Assembly (NCBI GenBank): GCA_003116875.1
Contig: BCKT01000003.1
Span: 1,807,185-1,871,184 of the forward strand
Reading direction: 5' to 3'
Length of the DNA stretch: 64,000 nucleotides
DNA from: Takashimella koratensis
Taxonomy: Eukaryota; Basidiomycota; Tremellomycetes; Trichosporonales; Tetragoniomycetaceae
The notes beneath the pieces are model-generated. The model saw only the letters and a program-made list of their open reading frames with translations, had not been told where the DNA came from and searched no databases. Below are positions 45,413 to 56,000 of the stretch, piece after piece; positions within the stretch are counted from its first letter, which is position 1, and every line of letters starts with the position of its first letter. A program made the position numbers and the translations under genes.

Positions 45413-46369
45413 TCAAGGATCCCTCCTCTGGACCCAAACTTGATTCCACGACTCGACCTCCTTGAACACCCCACTCAATTCCACCCACTCTGTCTTCTTC
45501 ACATCGTCCACATTGTACTCTTCCAAAACGATATCCCCCGCCGCTGGGACCTGAAACTCCTCAATCGCCATCTTGTCGTAATCGTCAATATTGTTCCTGT
45601 ACTCCTCGTTCAACGTCGTCTCCTCCTGTCCCTCGATCACGGGCGACTCTTTGCTCCACCCATCGTCGCTCCTCTGCCGCTCCCGTGGCGATTCGAAGGG
45701 ACGCATGACCGTCCCGTACACCCAGGTACCGTCCGCGAGTTCGCTGTTGTAGCAGGATCTGTAGATGCCCTTGAGGATGGTATTCCCGTCAACGGAAACG
45801 ACATGGTAAATGGTGTCCTTGTATTTCTCCGCTTCAGCAGCAACGATGTTTTTGACTCGTTGGGTCCATTCCGTCACATCGGAGGGAGTAAGGACCGTGT
45901 CCACAATCGTCCCCTCAGATCGTAGAGTCTCTTCAGGCTTCGGGGGCTGCTCCGATGCTCGCGCTTTCACCTCCTCTGTCATCAAGTCTGACGCGAACTG
46001 AAGGCTCTTTGTCAACCAGGTATCTCAGGGTGACTTGGATGAATCCTCCTCAACCCAAACACCCGATGTAGGGCTGGCGGCCTTACTCTCGGTTGCGCCG
46101 AAGTCGGTTGGTGCGGTTTCAAGGGGACGCACGTCGGGAGGGTCGGTGTCGGAGGGAGCGTTGTCGATCGTCTTCACCACCGTCCAGCGAAACGACTGGT
46201 CGGGGTCGGCAGGGTCCGTCTTGACCTCGACCTTGGGGATGATATGGCGTGACTTTGTAAAGAATTACAAGTGAAGAACCGTTTGTCGTTCGGTTGGAAC
46301 GAGCGCTGGAGTGGCACCCTCGACTATGACATCGTCGCTGTCCGAGCTAGAGACGGACGTAGTAAACAT
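45413..46369 (-). pseudogene. Broken paralogue of the orphan gene at 46729-47955
   Basis: From ATG 46369 (MFTTSVSSSDSDDVIVEGAT) the frame hits TAA after HL. A related frame then resumes (IPKVEVKTDPADPDQSFRWT...) and stops at a TGA near 46026 before continuing in frame as TWLTKSLQFASDLMTEEV and on to WNQVWVQRRDP at 45413. Pairs such as LTKSLQFASDLMTEEV with LVKNLQSASKAFNAEI, and HVVSVDGNTILKGIYRSC with YVVSEEGFELFRQFYSRC, show common descent with the intact gene next door. The neighbour spans the same sites without introns, so the stops look like real lesions. A recently evolved intron cannot be fully excluded. Confidence 0.5.
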
Positions 46370-46728
46370 GGTCGTGGAGTGAAGTTTTGAATAGGTGAGA
46401 GCGCCGGTGAGGTATAGGGAAGGAGAGATAAGTGAGTCTGGGAGGGCTTCTGGTTAGAAGTGAGGAGGACAGGGTGTAGAGCTGAGGCGGTAGGATAGGA
46501 AAAGAGGGTTCAAAACAAAGACAGCATAGATGAAAGGATATGAGAGAGAGTGCGCCCTGCTAAGAAGACCTTGGCTGTCTCGTGGCGAACTGCCACAATG
46601 TCCTCCTGCTTTACAGTACATCCAACAATACTGAAAATTCATCCGCTGCACACATCCTCTGATACGATGAAAAACAGCTCACTACCGTACTCGACCCAGT
46701 CCAATCCTGTACAACAAGCTGACAAGTA
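46370..46728 (-). other. Intergenic between the two paralogues
   Basis: This separates the intact gene's 3' end from the broken copy's 5' end. I see no coding sequence and no direct repeats flanking either copy. Confidence 0.4.
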
Positions 46729-47955
46729 TCAAGCCTGCGGATGACAGGCTCCGCAACACGGACAGGTGCGGGATGAACTGTCGATGTAAGACATGATGTC
46801 ATCTTTGAGAAGCTTTGCCGGCTTCGACAAGCCGTCTGGAAGACCACTGGTGCGTTCGAGTCGATTCAAAGTTGCCATGATAGCGTCGATGTGTATTTGT
46901 GGAGGGACCTGCTCGCCGCGCTCTAAAAAGTCGATCAGGTCAATTTCGGCTTCCTTCGGTTGGACTGAGGCGTGCGTTGGTTCGATTGCGGCAGGTGTAG
47001 ACTCGCTGGTGACGTGCGTATGTGTGGGAACGGTTGTACCGGAGTACATCGAGGCGCTCGAATCGACCTTGTAGGTATTCTCTCGCCGAATTCTTCTGGT
47101 CGGTTGGGGAGTTCGGACTGTGCATCCTCCCATGACGATGTTGGCACCTCGAGGGTCCTGGTAGACGGTGATGCAGTTGTCATCGAAAGCGTCGTCAATG
47201 TTGCCGTTGCAGGCCGCGTTGATCCATGCGGTACTCGGTCTGGCCTCAGCCGAGGTCTTGAGAGTAGACTCGAGAATAGCTTTCGGCCATTCTTTCAGTC
47301 GTCGAAATCGCTGCGTCACGGGGCTGAAACTCCCCTCAAACGAACATTCAAACGAAGTGTCGCTGTCCGGAACATTGTTGGTATGGCACCGGGAGTAAAA
47401 CTGACGGAAAAGTTCGAACCCTTCCTCGGAGACGACGTAGTATTCTTGCTTGTGCGACGGTCGGTCCGGTTTCTGAGAGACAATCTCGATGACCTCGTTG
47501 GTCCACTCTTCAGCCATTTTGTCCCATGCGTATTCTCGCCATTTTGTTCCAATCTCGGCGTTGAACGCTTTCGAAGCGGATTGGAGGTTCTTGACGAGTG
47601 GTGTCGACTGACCGTCGGTGGTAAATGAAGTATCGTCAAACCATCCATTTCTTGATTCGCGGCAAGGGTAGATCATCTTCCACTGGAAGGAGCAAGGGAC
47701 ATTCTTTTTGTTGCGGAGGCTGACAGCGGATGGTTTCCAGACAGTAAGGCAGATGGCGAGTTGGTTCTGGGACAGGCGGTGAATGAAAGTATGGCCGTAT
47801 TCGTCTGAAAGGGGGGCAGTATGGGTCGACTTGGTCTCTGGGGAGGTTGTATCCGAGGCCGCGTCCGGGAGGGACAGTTCCGATCTCGCGACCGGGCTGG
47901 ATGAACCCGGTATGGCGGAGCTGGCGGCGTTCGTGGTGGACGAGTTGTTTCCCAT
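46729..47955 (-). CDS. Orphan protein with predicted N-myristoylation and Cys-rich tail
   Basis: This is an intronless frame of 408 codons. It begins MGNNSST, which fits the N-myristoylation signal (Gly2 with Ser6), so the protein may attach to membranes. Residues 1-60 are Ser/Thr-rich. Residues 60-225 form the conserved core shared with the broken neighbour (NVPCSFQWKMIYPC; LVKNLQSASKAFNAEI; YYVVSEEGFELFRQFYSRCH). A middle stretch (AWINAACNGNIDDAFDDNCI; VYQDPRGANIVMGGC) follows. The C-terminal 90 residues contain an amphipathic helix (EIDLIDFLERGEQVPPQIHI) and end in a cysteine cluster, TCPCCGACHPQA. I do not recognise the family. Lack of introns is unusual for this window, but other intronless genes occur (1126-3558). 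Confidence 0.7.
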   Translation of the reverse strand: MGNNSSTTNAASSAIPGSSSPVARSELSLPDAASDTTSPETKSTHTAPLSDEYGHTFIHRLSQNQLAICLTVWKPSAVSLRNKKNVPCSFQWKMIYPCRESRNGWFDDTSFTTDGQSTPLVKNLQSASKAFNAEIGTKWREYAWDKMAEEWTNEVIEIVSQKPDRPSHKQEYYVVSEEGFELFRQFYSRCHTNNVPDSDTSFECSFEGSFSPVTQRFRRLKEWPKAILESTLKTSAEARPSTAWINAACNGNIDDAFDDNCITVYQDPRGANIVMGGCTVRTPQPTRRIRRENTYKVDSSASMYSGTTVPTHTHVTSESTPAAIEPTHASVQPKEAEIDLIDFLERGEQVPPQIHIDAIMATLNRLERTSGLPDGLSKPAKLLKDDIMSYIDSSSRTCPCCGACHPQA

Positions 47956-48366
47956 GGGCGTTGTCGATTTGTTGTTGGTCGTAGCCGGGCGGTTGGAAAG
48001 TAGTGCGTTCGGTCAATGACAGAATGAGAGAAAGAGGGAGGAATCAAAAACCCACATTACTTCACCGAGCCGGTCAGTAGCGCAGTGTGAATTTGAGGCC
48101 GTATTGAAAGGATGATGCGGGCAAGCGTCCTTGCCTGTGTCGACCGTCCCGACCAGGCTGTCCGCCACATGTAAGAGAGGATACAAAGGATAGAGCCAGC
48201 TTTTGTACCGACAGCCCACGTAGCCAAAGTCAGTGACCTTCTATGAGTGAAATTAGTACACGAAGATCAATACCACAAGACAGCGTTGATGCATTCTCAT
48301 GTGGCTGGCTAATACTGCTTCTCCCTACTCGCTTCTCTCGACTCTCCCGAAACGTCAGACAGACGC
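47956..48366 (-). other. Intergenic
   Basis: This is the promoter of the orphan ending at 47955 and the 3' flank of EFB1. No gene or clear element is seen. Confidence 0.4.
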
Positions 48367-49617
48367 TTAAAGCTTTTGCATAGCTGAGGAAAGAGTAGAG
48401 GTCAGCACGCTGCTTGATGCGAGAACGCAGAGACAAGCTCGAGCAAAACTCACCGGCAACGTCGGTCGACTGGACGTAGTCCTCGAGCTCCTGGATCTGC
48501 TCCTGGAGCTCGTCGAGGGAGATCTTGGCGTCCTCGATGACCAGGGTGATCTGGAGCATCTTGATACCTGCGGGTGGTCAGTAAAAGCCGACCACGCAGG
48601 TAGGTGGTGTGATGACAAGCCTGAGAAGCACTCACCGTAACCGACGGGGACGAGCTTGGAGGCACCCCAGACGAGACCGTCCTTCTCGATCTCGCGGACA
48701 CCAGCCTCGAGGGCGACCATGTCGGTCTCGTCGTCCCAGGGCTTAACCTGGAGGGTGACGACCGACTTGGCAACCTCGAGCTTCTTGCCGGCAGCGAGCT
48801 TCTCGGCGGTCTTGGCGGCGCGGGCGTCGTTGTAAGCAGCGACACGCTCAGCCTTGATACGCTCAGCCTCGGCGTCCTCCTCCTCGTCCTCGCCGAAGAG
48901 GTCAATCTCGTCGTCGTCCTCCTCCTCGGCGGCAGCAGCCTTGGCCGGGGCAGAGGAAGAAGAGGCGGCGAAGGGGGAGGTGCCCTTGGGGAGCGAAGAG
49001 TGCTCAGACTCGTACGACTGGATGTGCTTGTACCAGCGGGCCGAGTGGGGGTAGGCGGCGGCGTCCGGGGCTGCGGGAATTAGCAAGGGTGGGAAATGTG
49101 GAGAGGGGGAGGTGGGAAGTGGGAGGAAAGTGAGAAACTTACCAGAGCCGAGGGCCTTGAAGGCCTCGACGTCGGCCGAGGTCGGCTCGTAGCTGACAAT
49201 AATGTCAGCGGTGTTACTCTTTATGAATAAACTTTGAAAGAGGCGCGCGGTGTAGGAGTCTTCTCATCGCGTCTGCTGCCGGCGGCATCTGCCTGAACCA
49301 GAGAAACGTGACGAGATGAGAAAGAGTCGAGATCAGATAGTTTGGAAAATGGGTGTATCTTCACTGCTATAAGGCGCGGGGTCTTAATCCGCTGAGCGTC
49401 GGAAACACGGACCAAAACAAGGTTCATCCGAGAGAGGTGAGAGAGGGGGAGTCTGAGATGTGGGGTTGAGAAAGGAGTCAAGAACGTGATGGGTCGTCGC
49501 GAAAAGCTATGGCGTGTTTCCCGAGGGAACCAATGTGGCCAAGCGGAGGACCTAGACTCACCCGTCAACGTAGGACCTGGTGGCGAGGTGGGCCTCGAGC
49601 TGCTTGGCGTCGACCAT
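48367..49617 (-). CDS. EFB1: Translation elongation factor 1-beta (eEF1B nucleotide exchange subunit)
   Basis: EF-1beta exchanges GDP for GTP on eEF1A. Five exons give about 215 residues. The N-terminal GST-C-like helix bundle begins [19 protein letters not shown] and [16 protein letters not shown]. The acidic hinge [20 protein letters not shown] follows, then the exchange domain: [60 protein letters not shown], and the ending [20 protein letters not shown]. The last exon is tiny and ends in DVAAMQKL. Codon use is strongly biased to C-ending codons, as in highly expressed genes. A long first intron (about 350 nt) lies right after the first 19 residues, a place where ribosomal-type genes often have one. 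It is head to head with the BAR gene at 50095. Confidence 0.95.
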
Positions 49618-50094
49618 TTTGACAGTTGTTGTTGGTGAGGAGGTGGTCGGGGTGGGGTGGTTAGTGTGGTGGATGATGAGGGGAAAGAGAGGAGACAAGA
49701 GGAGACAAGAGGAGAGAAAAAAAAGTCTGCGAGTAGTGGAACAGGAACGTGGCAGGATAAGTGGGGGGAGCATACAACCAACCGAGTGGCGGGCATATGG
49801 CGATAACTCCGGGGGGTGGGTGGATGGGGGACAACCCCAGGGACACTTGTGGCACTAGCACACCGCTTATCAGAGATCTGCGCGTTTACTAAACAGCACA
49901 CACTACATGCAAACACCACCTCTCAGGCACCACTGCCCACTGCCCACCGCCCTTGCACATTTACTCTGCGCCGTCCCTTTACCCTGTCGTCATTGCCTCC
50001 CATCCCCGGATCATCATCCATCCACCTCTCATCCACAGCATCCTCCTCCTACTCTCCCTTCCCAACCCACCCACCATCCCATCCATCACCCACC
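49618..50094. promoter_or_regulatory. Shared 5' region of EFB1 and the BAR-domain gene
   Basis: This is a head-to-head spacing of about 480 nt with a CT-rich leader toward 50095 and GA-rich sequence toward EFB1. No TATA box is evident. Confidence 0.4.
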
Positions 50095-51873
50095 ATGAAC
50101 ACCTGGAAGAACCTCTCCGCTAGCCTCCCGCCTATGCCCCAGGTAGACGTCTCGGCCGTCTCCAAGAACTTTCGCAACACCGTTCAGTCCGCTAGGTGAG
50201 TCGTCCCGTATCTTGACGACGGTGGTCCCATGCGCTTGGCGCCGGTTGGGTCTGGGAGTTGTTGTGATTAGTCCAGTCTCTGCAGAGATACTCAAGCTGA
50301 CAACGATATGTTCGTCAATTATCTCCTACCGCATTCCTGTACTACTTCTCGCATCGTTCCCACATCACGTCCACGCTACAATCATGCGGTGACACAGGGA
50401 ACGATTCGGCAACGTCGGTCCCGAGGGAATCACCGAGTGCGTTAGCTTTAACGATTCCAGGACGAGCACAGCTAACACACCCCAGGCTCCCTGTCGAGTA
50501 CAAGCAGCTCGAGGCCCGTGTCGACGCTCTCAAAGATGTTCACCAGAAGTTGTTGAAAATTACCAAGGTTCACGAGACCGAGTCGGTGCGTCTAATCTCT
50601 TCGCCTCCTATCTGCCGTACCGCTTGACACTGACTCCCGATCAGTACGACTACCCTTCCGACCTCGCCGAGTCCGTCTCGGACGTTGGTGCTCAGGCCGC
50701 GTCCGCATGGAGCTCGTTTGCCAACAAGAACCTCAAGGTGAGAGTCCCTTCCTCCTCCCTCTCACACCTAAATCCACCGCTGCACAGCATGCGCAGCAGG
50801 AGTTGCGGAGTGTCTACCGACTCCTTTGGATCAACATACTGACCTTCTCCACAGGGTACTAACCTCCCAATCCCCATCCCTACCCCGGGCAAGACCGGCC
50901 CCGCTCCGCCCAAGACTCTCCCGCACGCCATCTCCCGTGCCGCCAAGACTGGCGCGACCGAGCTTGGCGCCGAGGACCGTCTCGGCATGTCTCTCGGCAT
51001 CTACGGTGCTGCCATGGAGAAGGTACGTTGGGCTGTCTATGCATTAGATCCACCCTCTTTCTCCCGAGTTGTCCTAGCTTCTCCCTCTTGGCCTTTCCAT
51101 TGTGTTTCCTGCTCCTCCTACTCTACACAGATTATCACCCCTGCCTATCAACCGATCCGCCCTCTTGGCCATAACTCACACGTCACAGGTCGGCGACGCT
51201 CGCATCGCGCAGGACAACCTCATCGCGGAGCGCTTCGTGACCCCTTGGCAGGCGACCTTGTCCACTTCTATCGGCCTTGCCGTTAAGGCGAGGACTAATG
51301 TCAAGACTGCGCGTCTCGAGCTCGACAGTGCGCGTGCAGCGTGAGTTAAGCCACTTCCTTGCCGTGATCCTGTCATCTGACCACTCTCAGTCTCAAGGCC
51401 GCCGCGCCGGCTAAGCAGGAGCAGGCCCGGTAAGTTAGCGTAGTGCTCTTCGACGACAGGGCTCCAGCTGACTTATCAGACTCCACGTTGAGGAGGCCGA
51501 GGACAAGCTCGTCCAGAACACCGAGACGGCGATCGGTCTCATGAAAGCTGTCCTCGAGAACGTGAGTTGCGCTAGTCTTTGTCATATAGATTTGTAACAA
51601 CAGCTGACCCACTACCAGCCTGAGCCCCTGCAGAACCTCTCCGCGCTCGTCAAGGCGCAACTTATCTTCTTCTCCACCGCCGCCGAGACCCTCAGCGTGA
51701 GTCGAGTTGGGCGTCAGCGATGTACTATCTGCTTGCCTCGTCGTCTTTGTGTCCGGATACTTGGCTAGCGCTTCACGATCGTTGGCTGACAAGGAATCCA
51801 GGGTATCCAAGAGAAGATCGAGGAGGCCGCGACCACTGCCGAAACCGAGTACCGCACCTCGCGCGGTGCCTAA
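50095..51873 (+). CDS. Gvp36-like BAR-domain protein
   Basis: Gvp36-type proteins are BAR proteins of Golgi vesicles and endocytic membranes. About ten short exons give about 310 residues. The start MNTWKNLSASLPPMPQVDVS and the following VSKNFRNTVQSARERFG fit the family. Then come GITELPVEYKQLEARVDALK and VHQKLLKITKVHETESYDYP, IPTPGKTGPAPPKTLPHAIS, RLGMSLGIYGAAMEK, VGDARIAQDNLIAERFVTPW, and a C-terminal coiled coil (KARTNVKTARLELDSARA; VEEAEDKLVQNTETAIGLMK; KAQLIFFSTAAETLSGIQEK). The end TSRGA is at 51873. The exons are unusually small and evenly spaced, but every junction has GT and AG and keeps frame. Confidence 0.85.
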
Positions 51874-52586
51874 ACGCCCTCCCGTTGATGTGACTACGAC
51901 CGCCATGCAGACCTTGTGGGATTGAGTGTTTTGGCGAGTTGAGTTGGTGTCGAGTGTGTAACGGGTGGGTTCACTTTGTGTGTCAGAGTGACTCACACTA
52001 CGTGGATAGACCACGATGATCTGTGAACTGGATTGGGCTCGAATTGGACTGCTTTAAGTAGCTTGGATAGGTTGGATAGGTCTCTTTTCCCTTTGTTTCG
52101 ATTCGAAGCTATTGACGTTTATACGCCTTTTGGATACTTGATTTTGACGTGTTTGAGAATGACGAAAGGTGATGTGATTAGCGTGAGAATCTGGACAAGT
52201 TCTGGGTTGCACTTCAGACTGGACAACGATGCAGAGTCACAGCGAGTTGTTGGGTGAGTATTGGCTGATGTGAGATCAGGGCTAGGAAGGACCCTGTAGC
52301 ATGGAGGACAGACGAACATTCTTTTTCATTCTTTCTTTCATTTACGGATCACTGATTTTACGGTATTTGCTTTGGATATTTCATCGGTAATTGGAGACTG
52401 GACTCGATCGATGCTATTTTACACGATTCGCCGAGTCGTGAGCGGGAGTAAGAACGGGAGTGTGGACAGTGCAGACTGGGTATGCGGGTGGGTAGGCGGG
52501 TACTGCTCATAGGGAGTGGGGAGTGCAGTGAGTAAATGAGTATGTTAAGCGTTTACGGGTTGTGAAGCGCGGCAGTCGTTTTTCAT

Positions 52587-52627
52587 GCGTAGAGATGCGG
52601 TCGTCGCGCGTAGAGATGCGGTCGTCG
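52587..52627 (+). repeat. Two-copy 21-nt direct repeat
   Basis: GCGTAGAGATGCGGTCGTCG occurs at 52587-52606 and again at 52608-52627, followed by further GTCGTC units. Confidence 0.85.
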
Positions 52628-52876
52628 TGATCGTCGAAATCGTCGTCGTCGTCGTTGAAGACTTCGGAAGAGAAATATGGTAGAGCTCGCGCGTAGTATA
52701 TACAGTAGAACAATCGTGATCGTGAAAATACTCGTTATTGTCGTGAGGGGAGAAACACTTTGTCAGATTTGTTACACTTGTCAAACCGATTCGTCGTCGT
52801 TTCTTGTTACTTAGCCTGTCATCTTTGCTTAAATCATTTTGGTGTTCTCGTTCTCGTTTTGGTCTTCTTCTTATTC

Positions 52877-52900
52877 TTTTTTTTGGGGGGGGGGGGGGGG
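52877..52900 (+). repeat. T8G16 run
   Basis: Eight T followed by sixteen G, about 150 nt beyond the Argonaute stop codon (on the opposite strand it reads C16A8). Confidence 0.85.
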
Positions 52901-53053
52901 TTGGAGATTTCAGGTGTTATTTTTCTTGATTTTTCTTCACTTGCTTGACCTATTCGTAGGCTTCATTCGCTGTGTCACCAAGGTCAGCTCTATCCCCTTA
53001 TCTTCACGATGGCGAGCTAACTCTGATGAGTCACCCAACCCATTCCCGTGCGT

Positions 53054-56000
53054 TTACATCCACCACATCTGCCTGTATCAGCGGCTATTTCTCACCCCAT
53101 AGAGCAAGCAGCCAACTTACCACGTTCGAGAGCTCTGGATTCTTCGCTAAGATCTTCTGGATCTTCATAGCGTCCACGGGGTTGCCTGATCTCCTTGTTC
53201 CCGATGTCCCTCCTCCCTCCAGCCCTGCGAGGGGGCCAGCGCGGGGTCCGGAACCTGAACCGGGACCCGAATTGTGTCCTGGACCGGAAGTGATCCGTCC
53301 ACTCCCTCCAGACCCGCTGGGCCCACTTGGATCTGATATACCGAGACCGTCACGCGTCCCTGCAGCAGAGAGGGAGACTTTGCTATGTCCGCCAGAGGTT
53401 ATAGAAGGTGAAATAGTCGAAGTCGGGTCGTGGACGATAATCCTGGCTTTCTGGCACACCAGGTCTGGTAGGTGTCAGCACACTTTGTGGACACGATGGT
53501 TTGCAGACCCCGCTTCAGGTCAATTCCTTGCCTCAAGAGGGGTGTGAGCTCCCTACCCTTGCCTGAACTTGACCTCCGTCTCCCGAGGAGGTATAGCTCC
53601 TCACCCACCACTCAGCAGATATAGAACAAAAGAAACACAATCCCTCCCTCCCGTTGATTCACTCACCTGCGATATAACAAACCGGGACGAGGGAAACACT
53701 CCTCGTACACCTTGAAAACGTATAACACAGACTGTGTACCAGTTGTTGCAGATCGTCTGGTTTAATCGCCAATTCGTCCAGTAGACACACATAATGCGTT
53801 GGTCTTGCTGTCCCAACTAACCCTGCGTGTGCCTGGAGGTAAAAATCGAAAACGTAGGGATGAGTGACAGTCCGATCAACGACTGTCCCACTAGGTAAGT
53901 TGCCCGTTCGGTCTACGTCCCTTTCGTTTCCAAAAAACCGTGTGCTGTGACGCTTTATACAAACGCAGATAAGAACTTTAGGTCGATACCCTTCTTTCAT
54001 CCGAGTACAGGCAGAGAGGATCGCACCATGTTCGTAAGCTGTGGTTGCAGCGTACTGACCCTCGGATATCCCGTCTCGGAACACTAAGATTCGAGAGGGA
54101 AGTCTACCCTCGTTTCGAGATTGGAAGAGGAGGAGATGAGATTCGATCATTTCGGACAAGTCAAGGATGATTTCACCTTCAGAGGGCTGGAGTCGGATTT
54201 GGGCGGAGTAGGTATCACAGTCGGCGTTGTAGGTTGCGATGGTGCAGGCGACAGTAGGGCCGTGAGACCCGCGCATGTTGTTTGGTGGCTGATAGATGTG
54301 CAATGAGAAGGGATAAGGGGGAAGTCAATGAGAGTCAGCTCTGTCTTATTTGGCGCTTGAGCTCACTCACATGGCCCAGTTCAGCGCCGAGGAGCATAGT
54401 CTCTCCCCTGACCATCCCCGGCAGACTCTCAGGTGGGACATGGTGCGTCACGCCGCCCAACTTGCTCTGTGATGATTAGTCAGCTATATTACTACCCCAC
54501 AGAGGTTTATAGCTCACCTGGATCTTCATTACGAGGTTACCCGTGTACGCGTCGATCCCGCGCGGGGACTTGATTTTGGTGCCTTGCATACATTGTGTCG
54601 GGACGGGTCCTGTCGTGAGGAGGTGGAAAATAGCATTATAGTGTGTTTAGTAAAGAGAAGAAAGTGTTGGAGTTGTGGCGTGAACGCGAGAGATCATCGT
54701 CCGTTGGTACGAGGGATGAAGGGGTTGAATGATGGTTGAGGAAGTGGTCGGTGCTCAGCTGTGTTTGTGGGTTCACGGTTGCAGCTAAACACGACTCACG
54801 GTGTAGTTCTGTAAACGAGATTCTCTTGATCGTTTCGTACAACCACGCGTCTCTGTGAGTTTCAATCAGCTATCTTCATTGCGCTAGAAGTATTTAGCCG
54901 ACCTGACTCACTTTCCAGGTAACACGATACAGATCAACTGCGGTAGTTCCTTCTCCACCTCCCACGCTCTCCTCGCTGCCTCTTTCACCGCCTGCACCAC
55001 CGCCCCTTCATTAACCGGTGCCATTGGCCCTACACACGGTGGGTACGCATTCTCAACCACGACTCCGTGGGTTCGTAAAGTGAGAACGAGGAAGTTGATG
55101 AATCGTTGCATATTGGAAGTGTCGACGTATCGATCAAAGGAAAGGACCGACCATGATCGGAGAGGCTTTTTGGCGTTGCGGAAGAACTGCGCGAGCCCGT
55201 GAGCGAGGGTAGCGAGCGAGTGGATTAGCGCCCGTCAGCGGGGTCCCAGAAGCGAGAAAGAATCATGGAGTAGATTGTGGAATGAGGGAGGAGGGGATCG
55301 AGGAGAGTGAGGAGAAGGATGGATAACACGTAAGTGGGAAAGGAAGGAGGGGGTAAAAGAGTGAGATTCGGTTTACACGGGGTCAGACGAGAGTAGAAGG
55401 GTGTGGAAAGTGGTGGTTGGCTTTCGTACATTGCGCGGATCAAAGTTCAACAACGCACCTGCATCCCGCGGAGGTTCCAACCTCCATCTCTTGGTCGGGC
55501 GTCGCCGAACTTGTATTTCACTTGAGGAGGGGGGAGGACCCTCGCGTCAATTTGGAGCATCCTATTGTTGACCTGGTACTTGTCAGCTGCTGGGAGCTCC
55601 CAAGCCGATTACAGCTGAAAGTATTCAAAACCACAGACCCTCAGCTGGTAGCAGAGTCTAAGCGTAATAGCAGCTGAGGGAAAGGAAGTGGATGTGGACA
55701 GTTTGACCAAGCCATGTGCAATATGCTCGAGAACTGATTGACCCACTTGTAAACCCCAAGCTGCGAATTTGGGTTGTTTCTCATATGCCAACTCTCGTCT
55801 CCACTCTTCGATCTGCTTTTGCCTCGCTTGCGGTCTGAGGGCACTATGTTTGATCATACTGAGGATTCTGTCAGCTTGTTAACCGGACTGGTGCTACAAA
55901 AAGGACCAAAGCTGAAATATCCAGACTCACTCGGCGGTTTGATTTGCGGTGAGGTTGGTTGGCGGTAACGAGTTGAAGTCCTCAATCTCTACGAATTCAA

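Larger units (their letters stand above)
51874..53053 (+). other. 1.2 kb intergenic region with simple repeats
   Basis: No coding sequence is supported. It contains a two-copy 21-nt repeat and a T8G16 run, listed separately, and AT-rich 3' flank of the BAR gene. The last exon of the Argonaute gene ends at its right edge. Confidence 0.5.

Noticed and set aside
46972..47628. Plus-strand open frame of 218 codons
   Set aside because: It is antisense to the intronless orphan gene, whose paralogue shares the minus-strand protein sequence.
52587..52627. A CRISPR-like array
   Set aside because: There are only two adjacent copies with a 1-nt gap and the host is a eukaryote; it is a simple tandem repeat.
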